64,000 nucleotides of DNA. It comes from Phellopilus nigrolimitatus (Eukaryota; Basidiomycota; Agaricomycetes; Hymenochaetales; Hymenochaetaceae). The stretch lies in contig JAJOHG010000003.1 of assembly GCA_021029095.1 (NCBI GenBank), positions 372,001-436,000 of the forward strand. The letters are read 5' to 3'. The position numbers and the translations under genes were made by a program. This document shows positions 1-11,441 of the stretch, in pieces; within the stretch, counting starts at the first letter, position 1; every line of letters starts with the position of its first letter. Under the pieces are notes generated by a model, which saw only the letters and a list, made by a program, of their open reading frames with translations, was not told the origin of the DNA and did no database searches.

Positions 1-1172
1 GCAGACATTGCTACCCATAAGACCGATTGCATGGAGGAGGCAGCTCGTATTATCACAAAAGCATTCACGCACTGCGTAGTGGACCGGTATGTAGCTAACC
101 AATACTCTTGCAAACTGGTTTTAGCTGGATTACATAACAAGGGCATCACCAGCCGCTGAGTCGCGCAAATGGGGTGTTTATTATGTTGTGGGCCTAGTGA
201 TGAAATGTTATTTTCGAGTGAGTCTGTCGACGGAAACTTAGAACATTTCCTCTGACGAAGATCTCAGGTCAAACGAATTGCTCTTTCTCGAAACATCCTC
301 CGCGCCCTGGAAGCAAACAAAGATATACCGCCATTGTCGTCATACCCAAGAGCGCATCAAGTACGTATAGAAATTCTATATACAGTGCTCAGTTTTAATC
401 GTGGTTTAATGTGTAGGTCACCTACAGGTATTACATAGGGGTTATAGCATTTCTCAACGAAGAGTTTGAAAAGGCAAATAATTCATTCTGTGTCCGTACA
501 GCGCGATTTAACAATTATGTTTTAGGCTGAACAAGAGCTGACCCTTTCCTTTTATAACTGCCAGGTTGATTCACAGATGAATCAACAGTATGTGTCTCCG
601 CTTCCAATCTCTACTCCGCTAACGTTTGATATCAGACGAATACTTTCTTATCTGATTCCTCTACGTATTCTTCGAGGCCATCTGCCGTCCGATGAGCTTC
701 TTGGACGGTTCCCTTTACTATCAGAGGTTTATTCCCCGTTTATCACGGCTATTCGAAAGGCAGACATAAAAGCATATGACGTTGCTTTGTTCAAGTGGGA
801 GAAAAAGCTGTTGGAGCTCAACGCCTGGTTGATCTTCGAACGAGCTCGTGAGCTCGTGATGCGAGGATTATTTCGAAAAGTGTAAGGTTCTTCATAATTT
901 CCATGCGCTTTACATTTTTTGACGAGAATAAATTAATTTGCAGATGGATTTTACTTGACAAGAACACGCGAATACCAATACATATGTTCCATTGCGCCAT
1001 ACGAGTCGTTGGGATGAGAGTTGAAGTCGAGGAAATCGAATGCTTTGTGGCCAACATGATTTACAAGGGCTTGATTCGGGGTTATATCTCGCATGAGAAA
1101 CAGATGGTGGTCCTCGCTACCAGCAGTGCGTTTCCGAGACTTGCTGATCGAAAAAATCCCTACATATCTTAA
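1..1172 (+). CDS. CSN12: CSN12/PCID2-family PCI-domain protein, 5' end missing
   Basis: The C-terminal part of a PCI-domain protein of the CSN12/Thp1/PCID2 family, which works as a scaffold in the COP9 signalosome or in TREX-2 mRNA export. The start lies before the window. Joined exons 1-86, 142-217, 268-360, 417-473, 526-587, 636-881 and 944-1172 stay in frame. Diagnostic stretches include SRKWGVYYVVGLVMKCYFR, RILSYLIPLRIL, LLELNAWLIFERARELVMRG and the winged-helix end VEEIECFVANMIYKGLIRGYIS. The intron after 473 begins with GC (AAG/GCAAAT) and ends in TAG, so it is a GC-AG intron; the flanking reading FEK-AEQEL matches the family. Whether it serves the signalosome (CSN12) or TREX-2 (Thp1) cannot be settled from this part alone. 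Confidence 0.88.
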
Positions 1173-1457
1173 CTTATGCTTTGTCAAAAACCGACAACTC
1201 GGATAAAGTCGCTGTCATCATGTTATTCATAATACTTATGGCCCATCGGAAATGGGCCTTCTTATAATGTTTCGTCGCTGGGCCGAATACCGTATACGCT
1301 GAACCAAATATCGTGACCATCGAGGACAACGCAGCTTACGTAAGTCAAACTGGACATGTGCTTCAGGCAGTCCAACTACACTCCGTAATGGGCCTCTTCG
1401 GAACTCTGACTGTATGCGATCCTTTCATCACAATTCTCTCTTGTTCTATAACGATCT

Positions 1458-3190
1458 ATGGGTAACACGTCGTCGTCGTCGCCGTCCAAGCTGAGAAGAG
1501 ATAAGTCTTTGATTTCGAGACCTCGAGCACTGGGGCTGCTTAGTTCTTCAAGCTCAACGCAGCCGTTGGGTCCCGAACTTCTCATTTCCCCATATCCGAA
1601 CCAGAGCCCGAACCACAGCCAGGCCTCCTTCCATGCCTCTCAAGCCTCCCGGAGAGCAACATTCAGTGCGTCAGAAACAAGTCTGCTATCAGCCGAAGCT
1701 GCGGATGTACGGAGGACGAGGTCAGCGAATGTGTCTGGGCCAAACAGGGATGATAGAGCCAGTGTGCTTTTAGGTCCACCGCCGCCCTACGCTCAGGCAG
1801 ATGCTTCGTCGTCGAATCTTCATCTTGTAAATTCAGAGACTCGTGACGGTCATCTAGCTGTTTCGGATGGTATTCACCGAACGAAGGGCCATAAAAGAGC
1901 TGTGTCTGCTAGTGCAGTGACGCCTGGAAGTCGAAGAGATCCAGGAGCGCATACAACACTTCAAGTACGCAGTAATAGTATAACAGCGAGCCGATCTGCG
2001 CCACCAAATCCTCACTTGAGATCCGTACCAGAGGAATTTGGTTATGGCGTTGGGAGTGGGATAGGCTCTAAGCATGCTCATATGGTCATGATGCCCCCAA
2101 CCACGTCGACTTCGTCGCGGCTGCAACACTCTGAACAAACACCAACTGAGCTTGTGACCAGTCCAACAAGTACGCTTCAAAGTCCTATCGAAAACAACGT
2201 AGAGGATCCTTTGGAACTTCTGAAGCGCTACAAGACAATATTCATCATCGACGACTCTGCGTCAATGGCAGGAGAAAGATGGGCGGAGGTGCGAACTGGC
2301 TGCATGACTTATTTATTTTGCGCCCGTTGATGACCTTGCTATTCTTTAGACAAGAGAAGCCCTAGCATCTCTTGCGGATACTGCAGCTAAATATGATACC
2401 GATGGCATTGACGCATACTTTTTAAACGCGAATAGATCAGCTCAGAACATGCGCGTAGGTGCATAGCCCGCTTTCTTTCCGAAGTCTGCCATTGACACGA
2501 CGTTTTCTTCTAGAGTGCGACATCAGTCAAGCGACAGTTTGACAGTGTCCAGCCTCAGGGAATTTCGCTCATTGCGCAAAAGCTCGAGGAGTTGCTACAT
2601 GAGTACTTGTCTGAGCTTGACGCTGCCAAGCAAGACATAAATCGAGGTGATTTGCGCGCTTTGCAACGCGTGAAGCCTGTGAACTATATCATCATTACGG
2701 ATGGTGTTCCGAGTATGTGTTGTATTCGAGCGTACTGGATGAGAAAAAAAACTTATAAACTCCATTTTAATCTCTAATCTAGCTGATGATCCCGAAACTG
2801 TTATCGTCCAAGCTGCTCGTCGCTTGGACAATGGTAATTTCCCTGTCTCCCAGGTGAATCTCACACGTCCATCTTTCGTGCTTGTACTCAACACGATTTA
2901 AATTCTAGGTCGGAATACAATTCGTTCAGGTCGGCAATGACCCTCGCGCAACCGAGGCATTGCGTGAACTAGATGACGAGTTGTCACAAGAATACGGAAT
3001 CAGAGTAAGCGAGCTTAGCGTTCTGTAACAATTTCTTATACTCAAGGGTGTCTTATGGATGTAGGATATGGTTGACTCAACACCATACATTAGTGGTCAG
3101 ACTCTAGATTCTGAGATGCTAATCAAGATTCTTTTAGGAGGAATCAATCGTCGTGTCGACAAGAAGGGCGCACGGAGTGTTTTGCCATGA
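1458..3190 (+). CDS. vWA-domain protein with MGNTSSS start
   Basis: A 475-residue protein with a long Ser/Pro-rich, low-complexity N-terminal half followed by a von Willebrand factor A domain. Exons 1458-2288, 2350-2454, 2514-2712, 2783-2853, 2909-3004 and 3065-3190 close in frame. The vWA metal-ion site is visible: IFIIDDSASMAGERW supplies the DxSxS motif, and YIIITDGVP supplies the later aspartate; the domain continues through GIQFVQVGNDPRATEALREL. The protein starts MGNTSSSS, which fits an N-myristoylation signal (Gly2, Ser at position 6), so membrane attachment is possible. Function is unknown; such vWA proteins are common in agaricomycetes. The start is the ATG that opens the myristoylation motif. 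Confidence 0.88.
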
Positions 3191-3373
3191 GTCTATTCGC
3201 CCTTGTATTTAACATCTGATCAGTTTTTGTCCTGGTCTTAACGACTTGCTATGCTCTCGGCGTTCGTAAATTAAATCTCACAGTTGCTCTTGCCTGCTGT
3301 GACAATACTAATAGCTACACATACCTTATTGTTGTACTACATGTTGTGATACATACATTGATATATAATACGG

Positions 3374-6300
3374 TCAAAGATCCCAATCCTGCAAAGAAAA
3401 CGCAAGGACACCGAAAGATTGCGAGCCTTCTGTGGTTAATGTTAGGCGCTCGACTTCCCGGCGAATGTATCGGACGAGTGTGCCAAGGTCTTTGGTCATC
3501 TTTTCGTTTTGGCTAAAGAAATCTTCCTCTCCGAACAATTCGAGTGCAAATGTGTTCATCGAAGAAAGGTCGGCGTCCTGCGAAAGGTCTTGCGTGATAA
3601 GCGACTCATCGACATCCGAATCGGAAGAGCTGTCGGATTCTTCGTCTCGAAACGATGACACATGCTCAAAAGACACAACATTGCGGCTTTCTCGCCTTAG
3701 CCGACGACTCCTATGACGTCGCGAACGCGAAGCAGAGGTCCGAGAGATGTTCAAAGTCGTGTCACCGGCAAATGTCACGAAGCAGTCGCTGAATATGATG
3801 CTCATGTCGAGAATCGACAACACAGCGCGATGAAGCGCCGTTGTCTGTTCACTCTTTAATGATAATTCAGGATTTGTTCACGAATAGCTCACCTTCTCGT
3901 GCAGCAGACAGAGTCTTTCCAGGCTAGTGAGACTTTCCGAGCGATATGTTAGAGGCTTGTGTTAGGGTCTTGAGCTAATTAGCTTACTAGTTCTGATGAA
4001 GGCGAAGAATGTCGTCCAAGGAGCTAGCCGAGTGCAAAGACTTGTGAAAGCGTTCAATTTCAACATGCAAGATCTACGCAAGAGTCAATCCCAAATTTAA
4101 AAAAAGATAGAAAAATCTGTCTCACATGTGAGCAGATGAAATTCAGGTATGTGCTGTTTGTTTACAAGATCAGTCCCACTCTCCGTTATCATAATGAAGA
4201 GTCGTGCACACTCACTTAACAAACCAAGATAGCTTATTTCTGGTGGCATAGAAAACTTTCATTTCGTCCTGAGAACGGACGGAGTTGGCTGCCGAACCTC
4301 GAACAAGGATGTTATCAAGCGCAGTCTTCGCACGTCTGATCTGCAGGAGAAGTACAAAAATCGCGTTGTAGACCTGCGAAGCACGGTTGTCGAAGATGAA
4401 ATTGAGCGGGAATGGGGCTGCGTATTCGATAATCAAGCCGTCGAAGGACTTGACTGAGCGTTGGGATGGCGAGCGTCGGTTGTGCTTATACGAGAATCGC
4501 ACAAGAGGCGAATCTATCCAGCGTGTTCTCAAAGAATCTGCACAATCACGAAATGCGGTGTTAAGAAAGTGATAATCGGTCCACACTTTTTGTGCGTCCA
4601 TCTATAAGAAATATAAGCAAATCGTCTCTACCTCAACTTTATCACAGTATGGACCCACCGCACTAAATAGAACATCGCTGAAACCGGACATGACATCACC
4701 CTTTCGCAGCAGAAACAGATTTTCGATGGCCTGGAAATGATATAGAAGGTCGCAATCTGCATAAAGCACTTCTTGGAGTGCTTTCCCTGCATTCATGCAG
4801 ATCGGTAAGAGATGGTCTGAGAGCAGTAAAGATAGGTCTTCAGTAGACAAGACAATTTTCGGGACCTTGCTTTCTTGCGCGTCGAGATGCTCCGCCGTGT
4901 CTTTCGGCCTACCAACAGCAGCTATGTTCAAGAGCTCCAGCATGAATTCTTCAAATGATGGCCAAGTTGCTCCCGATAGTGGGCCATTGCCAAGGTCGAA
5001 TTTCCCACTGTGTCCAAGGATGCGGAGTAGGCCAATGGACTTCCCGGCGCCCAAAAGGCTCTCAGCAAGAGTCCTTAGAAATACAGGGACGCCGGAGTGA
5101 CGAACTGACGTGCTCTCGTCAAGCGTACGCGAACGAAGCTCGTATCCGTCAGTCCAGAAGTCCGGATCCTGAAGATCCAGTGAATTGGATTCGATAAAAA
5201 ACTCCTGAGGTAATGCAACACGATCAGAAGCTGTGTTGCTTCCCTCTGGCATGAATATCCCATCTTTGAGCCATCGACCGAGCATTCGCCAGACAGGCTC
5301 GGCTGTGCACATGAAAGTACGCAACAAAGCTGAAGCGGTAACAGCGTCCCCGAACGAGTGGTTCGACTGTATCGCATCAAAAAGAGTATCAAGTAGCCGA
5401 GAAGAGAAAGAGGATGGAGATGACTTGATGTGGGCAAGCAGTTTCTCTTTGCTGAGCCAAGACGAGTTTGGGAGACAAATGCACAGGATCTTGAGTAAGG
5501 CGTTAAATGTATTGGAAAAATCGTCTCGTATAGCCTTCTCGAGACTAAGCAAACTGACAACAGTGCTTCTACCCTTCTGTAGGTGGGCTCGAAGTATCAT
5601 TTCTTCCCTCTGTGCAAGCCATGTCTCGAAGTCGATAATCTGTAATTCCACAGCCTCAGCGAATGCCTCCACAGTCCGCGATGGTGTGGTTTGAGTATTG
5701 ATATTGTAATCCGATGTACAAGAGATCACGGATTTTAAGAATCTCCTGAGTCTAGCAAGAGACGACGCAAGTTGAGCAAAGTTAGAGACAATAGACTGTT
5801 GAGCAGAGGGCGTCAAATGGAGCAGCTTCGGTGCATTCGGAGACACCTTCATGATATATAATGAACACAGAATGCCCGTCAGAGATCATTGAAACACACA
5901 CGGAAACAATGGGAGATATCTCGTCGTTTTCCAGCTCGAATATCACATTTCTGCGGCCCTGTAGCCCCATGAGAATCTCGCGGACGGCGTCGTGCTCATT
6001 GATGTATCTCTATGGCGATGTTAATAACAAGAAAAGAAAGAGGCGTTATAGGTGAAGTACATACCTCGTTTTCCGGTTTGGACAAGTGGACACCGCCGAA
6101 AGCACTTGTCGTTCTCTGAAATGCAGGAGCTTGTTCTTATAAGCTTTTTGAAGGCTTTAATACAAGAAACTTCCTACTTACCGAGAGTGGAAGGCTCCCC
6201 CAGATCGAAATCGCGGTCGGTCCTAGCATCAGTTCGCCATGTGTTTCTCCAGTATTGCCGTTTTTGAAGCGTCTCGAGCTCTTCGCGAAGTTTGAGTGAT

Positions 6301-7302
6301 TCAACAACGCGCTCCTCTTGCGATGCAAATTGCCCTGTTCTCATTCGCGACAGTGGCGGGGTGATAGCTCGTTCAGACAAATCTGGAGATTCTCCAGAGT
6401 CGAAGATGGAGAATACTTCGTCGCGATCATCCAAGTCCGAATCACTTATTGGGGACAAAGGAGGACTCGATTCTGAGCTTCCTTCATGGTCCCATTGGTC
6501 GGCTACGCTTCCTGGAGCCAGTCCGTATACACCTTGCCAGTGCTGTCCTTCGAATGGTTCTTCAGCGAGGATATCCTTCCAAGTAAGACCTGACGGTGCA
6601 GGCGGAGGATTATGCGTGCGTTCAACTATATTGTCGGCATGATCTAATGTCGAGTGCGACGGAGGCAAGGATAGAAGAATCTTTAAACTGAGTGGTCACC
6701 TTCACAAGCACGTACAAAGAAAGCCGGTACATACAAGTAATTGAAGGTGCTCTGGTAGCTTGGACACCTTAATCTCATTGTCGAGATCAGACGGTTTCTT
6801 AGTTTCTGCACGAAGGCGTTCGGCAGATATGTCAAACGCCTCTGCGAGGTTATTGTGCGACTGTATACGGGCCTTTCTCGCGAAACTATAGCGAATGAAA
6901 CTATTCGGTCCGTATATCCCAACCCAGCATTATTGGTTTTACTCACCTTCTCAACTGTTTCTGGACTGTCTGCATGTCGGGTGCGGCGGCTTGCTTAGTC
7001 ACATTGTCTACACGCCTGATGACTTGGTCCAGAGCAAAGTCATAGTCGTCATCTTTGTCGGGCGTCAGCCCAGTAAGTTGTGTGACCAATGCCTGACATA
7101 GTGGTGCTATGCGCGTGGACTGTCGCGTTAATGGACGTTGCGAAATTCGCGAGACCGGGCGGTGGGAGATGCGCGACGCAGTTCGATGGGATGCTGCAGA
7201 TGACGGCCTCGACAAGCTCGACGGAGGACGGGATATGCCTGATGGTGGTTGTTGAGGCAAATTTGAGCTGGGTCTGATCATCGCCGCCAAAGGCAGAAGC
7301 AT
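3374..7302 (-). CDS. gamma-tubulin complex component, GCP5-like (Spc97/Spc98 family)
   Basis: A 1136-residue Spc97/Spc98-family protein, a structural subunit of the gamma-tubulin ring complex that nucleates microtubules. Eleven exons close in frame: 7302-6947, 6885-6735, 6680-6182, 6135-6065, 6009-5902, 5846-4632, 4601-4216, 4153-4126, 4073-3988, 3932-3893 and 3844-3374. Family marks are GLTWKDILAEEPFEG, VREILMGLQGRRNVIFEL, EPVWRMLGRWLKDGIF, LPQEFFIES...FWTDGYELR, VNTYLNFICSHILHVEIERFHK and the end SFGVLAFSLQDWDL. The eighth exon is only 28 bases. The long insertion and N-terminal extension suggest GCP5 rather than GCP2-4; the exact paralog is inferred. The reading frame opens further upstream at a GTG, but the first ATG is at 7302. 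Its promoter is shared with divergent MGM101. Confidence 0.87.
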
Positions 7303-7432
7303 GCGTCGTCGAAGACGCGTGCTAGCCACGAAGCGCGTCGCGTTTGCAAATTACGTACTTACGAATACTTCAGTACTTCAACGCGTCTGAGACTTCTTCT
7401 TGCTACCTTCCTCAATTCTGGAACTGTCGAAC

Positions 7433-8450
7433 ATGGCATCTAGGACGCTCTCGAGATCATTTTCTTTGTTTAAAGGCTGTGCAGCGGAGTCGTATCGCGC
7501 GTCGTATAGGAAGAACGCCGTACCCATTCCCTTTCGTTTTGCCAGCACTACAGGAAATGCATCTGCCTCCAACACCGTCCCCAGTACCGCGAAGGAGGTT
7601 AACGTCAAGGAGGAAATAGCGCGCAAAACAGGCGAAGCTGAGCCCTCTTCGGCTGAAGCATCTGTTGGAGAAACGCCCAGGAATTACTCCGGCGACGGAA
7701 CCAGGATCGACTGGTCGAGGAGCTATTCTGGTCTATCGGTTGAGCCGTTCGCAAAAGAAGCTTCCGATGTCCTCCAGGCTCCCTTGGACCCTTTTGACGT
7801 CGAAATCAAGCCTGGTACATTGTATTCTTTGAATCCCAGAAATGCGTTCTAAGTTACGTCAAATATAGATGGTCTCATCTATTTGCCCGAAATAAAGTAC
7901 CGCCGAATCCTGAACAAAGCCTTTGGACCAGGAGGATGGGGGCTGGCTCCTAGGAGTGAGACCAATGTTGGTGCGAAGGTTGTCAGCAGAGAATACGCTC
8001 TGGTCTGTTTAGGGCGGTGAGGGTAAACGCTTTCTTTTTTTGTAAATGTAAATTCATCGACTCTGAATTAGGTTGGTCGCCGTCGCTCGGGGAGAGCAAG
8101 AATACTTTGACCCATCCGGTATTCCGACAGCGACAGAAGCGTGCAAGAGTAACGCCCTAATGAGGTGCTGTAAAGACTTAGGCGTGGCCAGTGAGCTATG
8201 GTAAGTTCTTAGCATCTCTTAGCATCTATCCTGGTCAGCTTCATGACCATCATTGGCTTCAGGGATCCTCGCTTCATTCGTGAATTCAAGGCCAAACACT
8301 GCCAAACGGTTTTCGCGGAGCATGCAACGACAAAGATGAAGTATGTATTGATATTCCCTTCTTGCGTAACTGTAACTCACCATTGCTTTCAGGAAAAAGC
8401 TATATAGGCGCAAGGACCAGCCGAAATTCGAATATCCTTGGAAAGAGTAG
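7433..8450 (+). CDS. MGM101: Mgm101, mitochondrial genome maintenance recombinase
   Basis: A 264-residue homolog of Mgm101, the Rad52-like single-strand annealing protein of mitochondrial nucleoids needed for mtDNA maintenance. Exons 7433-7814, 7869-8016, 8072-8200, 8263-8340 and 8393-8450 close in frame. The N-terminal part is rich in Arg, Ser and Ala with few acids ([15 protein letters not shown]...), typical of a mitochondrial targeting peptide. The conserved core is obvious: [78 protein letters not shown] and the C-terminal [18 protein letters not shown]. It is divergent from the GCP5-like gene, with about 130 bases between the two starts. Identity is firm because the core is nearly family consensus. 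Confidence 0.95.
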
Positions 8451-8955
8451 TTTGAAGTCAGGATCGCTTGCGTGTTCTGAAGATATCGTGGCATGACGAC
8501 ATGAACATCAGTGTACACTGCTACAGTGCTAATCGTATTTGTTAGCATATCATTGTAGTGAATTGGTCGGATGGACTTCTCCAGATTAGTTCTTCAGTCC
8601 AATCATCTTTCTTATCACTCGTCAAGACCGAGCGTATGGAAGTAGTTGATTGTCGTGACTACTCCCAACCTGAGAGACATGTGGTCGGTTGCACTAATGA
8701 CAAACAACTATGTTATATAAAACAAAAGAAAACGCAACATGGGATAGCAAATATCAAGCAAAGATAAAAACAATACACTCTTGAGCTACTCATTGTAACT
8801 CTAGATATTCAGCAAGATGTTGACTTCGTCAGGAAAGAGCTGAATCCAGACATAGCAAGTTAGTAACTAGAGATGCAAAAAAAAAAAAAAAAAAAAAACT
8901 GAAGGACGACAGATAACTTCCAGCTCATCCCTGTAAATCGAGCAGATTTTTCAGC
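8451..8955. other. intergenic gap between convergent MGM101 and ZNF511-like genes
   Basis: No gene is recognised. This holds the two 3' untranslated regions and a poly(A) tract at 8877-8898. The open frames here are short and AT-rich without family resemblance. Confidence 0.6.
8877..8898. repeat. poly(A) tract, 22 bases
   Basis: An uninterrupted run of about 22 A on the + strand, between the 3' ends of MGM101 and the ZNF511-like gene. No flanking target-site duplication or retroelement sequence was found next to it, so a simple mononucleotide repeat is the plain reading. Confidence 0.9.
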
Positions 8956-10366
8956 TCAGGCTACTGAAGAACATCCTCTATTTCGGGATTGCCCTCTTCC
9001 TCTTCCTCTTCCGCTCCCTCTTCCACCTCTGCCTCTGCCTCTGCCTCCGCCGAGCACCGGTGTGCTTTTGGAACCGATGTCGCCGTTTTGAAGCACTCGC
9101 CGGCCACTCTGTTTCACAGCAGAAGTCGCAGATGCCTCGACTTTGAGTGCTTCGAGAGCAGCATCAATGTTTATGCTTATGTCCTCGTCAGAAGAATGCA
9201 TAGTCGCTTCAGCATCCATTGACGACTCCGCAGCCTGGTCATCGACGTGACTGTGAGGGAGGGTTAGGGCGGGGTGCAGGAGATTGCATACGTAAAAATG
9301 TTTACTTAGCACGTTTACTACTTCCATCCCTATCCTGTGCCTGGCGTACCACTTGACCGCTCTTTCCGCCCCGTCCAAACCGAATACTTGTTGGAACAAG
9401 TGAAAGCGAATTCATAGAGTTTGCCAGCGCGTCGAAAGTGTCTTTCTGTATAGCTGTCGACTCCGCAGGTAACGGTTTACCTGTCTGTTCGATCGTATAG
9501 GCTTGTTTTCGTGGATGGTCTTTCAGGTTTACGCGAATTAGTAGAGGACAACACCATATCCTTGATAGTCCCTGCCGATTTTTTTCTTCGTCCTTGCTTT
9601 CGTCGGTATCATCATCACTGTCCTCCTCATCTTCAACTTCCATGCCTTCCGCAGACTTCTCATCTACTTGTTCGCTTCGTGCCTTCCATGAACCTCTGAT
9701 CAAGCTAGCGCCCTCGCCCCACTTCTTCAACAAACCACCTACGCCCTTATTTGTGACCGCAAAGAAATACTCTTTCGGAAAGCCATGAGCCTGTATCAGA
9801 TGTAGTCTTCGTTTCTTCGGGTTTAGAAAAAGACGTGGACAAGTCTCCAGATGGCAAGCAAACTGGCGTTATGTGAGCAGATCGGTTCGTCATTCCGAGA
9901 GGTCTAGAAGAATAAAGCGTAATACCCACAATTTTCTCTCCTCGTTCTTTTCTTACAAGTGCCAGAGGGTCATGGCATTCCGCTTGATGCTATATGCATA
10001 AAACAGTTAGTAGAGACCTTTGACTCGACCGTAAAGAACTATGCACGAGAGTGAAGCAGTACACACCAACTCGAGTAACCTAGCATTCGGGAACACCGCT
10101 GCACATCCTCTTTCTTCGCATACATGCGCATGATACTTTGCGTAGTGTGCCTCTAGCTCCTGCGAGTTCGCAAGCGCGGTCGGCGCGTTGTGCGGCGGGT
10201 GGCACGTCGGCGGGAGCGTGCATAATAGGGGTGCGCCGTCGCGACTGGCGCGGTTCGCGACGCGCTGCGCCTTCGATGTCGGCATCGTCGTCGGCGAAGG
10301 CGATCTAGATGAGCTCGCCGAGAATTGGTCTTGTCGAGCACGTTTGGCCGATGCGTAAGTAGCCAT
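8956..10366 (-). CDS. ZNF511-like C2H2 zinc finger protein with Gly/Arg-rich tail
   Basis: A 403-residue protein with exons 10366-10067, 9989-9930, 9862-9306 and 9250-8956, which close in frame. Fingers of the ZNF511 type are seen at about residues 65-135: CEERGCAAVFPNARLLELHQ, then ACHLETCPRLFLNPKKRRLH followed by LIQAHGFPKEYFFAVTNKG. The 'HGFPKEYFF' stretch after the last finger is typical of this family. A Glu/Asp-rich stretch follows. The C-terminus is a GRGRGRGG-type Gly/Arg domain of about 30 residues, which often binds RNA and is methylated on Arg. A nuclear or nucleolar role is inferred only. The frame opens upstream at TTG; the first ATG is at 10366. A transposon lies 27 bases before that ATG. 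Confidence 0.82.
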
Positions 10367-10393
10367 GGAAGCTAAAGACAAACTTGAGGAGTA

Positions 10394-10444
10394 GGGTCAT
10401 TCAAAGTTGGAACGGAACGACGTTCCACTCCTGTCGGCTGCCCA
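10394..10444 (+). repeat. left terminal inverted repeat of the transposon
   Basis: This 51-base repeat pairs with 11260-11310 in inverted orientation. The only difference is A against G at the nineteenth base. Similarity ends after the shared GTCGGCTGCCCA. Confidence 0.92.
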
Positions 10445-11259
10445 GCAAGGTAAAAATTACGTCAGCTTATATCTCTGAGTCACAGACCGTCACGCACCTG
10501 CTTCCCGCGCTCTGGCGGCGTCGATCACGCATATACCGGCGCCAAATAAGGAAGAAAAGCCTGTTATCTTCCTTTTTTGGCAGCGCCAATCACTTACGCG
10601 GTTCGTCAATTTCTACACCCACCTGTATGCTGCATATGTTCTGCTTTTCGACTCTCTTCGGCATGATTCTGAAAATATTTCCAGCATCTTCACATCTAGG
10701 GGACTTCTGACCTTTGAAATATATTGTCTGTCAATTTTCAAGTGACCTCCTCTTGCAGAATAGATTTTCCCTTTCCAAGGATTTTTTTTTCTCAAAGATA
10801 CATATGACACCCTAAATAACCTCTCTATAAAGCTATCATTGACCTGATTCTGCCTTCATTGTGCTTATAGTAACCAGTCAAAAGATAACCTTGAGGTTTT
10901 ACAACAAAAAGAAAAGCCCTGCCAAATCTTCAGACAAAATTCTCTAGACAAAAATTAAGCTGAAAACTTGCAGATGACTACCATCCAGCATAGTCTCTGC
11001 TGTGATAAATGAGCAAGGGACAAGACACCAATTTTCAAGACAAACAACCATCATATTTGATTTGGCCTCATTGCAATGTAGCCATTTTTTTTATGATTTT
11101 AGGGAATCATTATACACATATTACATCTCAAGATTATATTAAGAACTTCTCAGAACTAAAGCGAGGGATTGAGGCCGGGCTGTTGAAGAGTCTGAATTTT
11201 GCAGAGGCAGGTAAGTGATGTAACGCCGCTTGTACTGTGCTGAATAATCCCTTCCTTTT

Positions 11260-11310
11260 TGGGCAGCCGACAGGAGTGGAACGTCGTTCCGCTCCAACTT
11301 TGAATGACCC
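11260..11310 (-). repeat. right terminal inverted repeat of the transposon
   Basis: The inverted partner of 10394-10444. It is followed directly by TA at 11311-11312, matching the TA before the left repeat. Confidence 0.92.
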
Positions 11311-11441
11311 TAGTATGCATTTGGTTGCCAGATCGGGTGGTTAGCCTATTCTTTAGATAGGGCCATGTGCTCCGATCCGAGTCCATAAACGCGTACCTTG
11401 CAGTGTTTGCTCTCCCCCTTCCACGACCTCGAACGACGGCG

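Larger units (their letters stand above)
10394..11310. mobile_element. non-autonomous DNA transposon (MITE-like), 917 bases with 51-base TIRs and TA duplication
   Basis: The two ends are inverted repeats of 51 bases with one mismatch, starting GGGTCATTCAAAGTTGGA. Each end is flanked by TA (10392-10393 and 11311-11312), as expected for Tc1/mariner-type target duplication. Inside each repeat is the small palindrome GGAACGACGTTCC. The interior is AT-rich with no transposase frame, so it cannot move by itself. It lies between the start codons of two divergent genes (10366 on minus, 11442 on plus). Without it those starts would be only about 156 bases apart. Superfamily assignment rests on the TA duplication alone and is tentative. 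Confidence 0.88.

Noticed and set aside
5075..5560. 161-codon minus frame
   Set aside because: It overlaps the long GCP5-like exon in another frame and is a shadow.
8877..8898. Poly(A) tract as the end of a retroposed copy
   Set aside because: No target-site duplication and no gene-like sequence upstream of it on either strand.
10384..10710. 108-codon frame across the left end of the transposon
   Set aside because: It starts at a non-ATG codon in the inverted repeat and shows no transposase motif.
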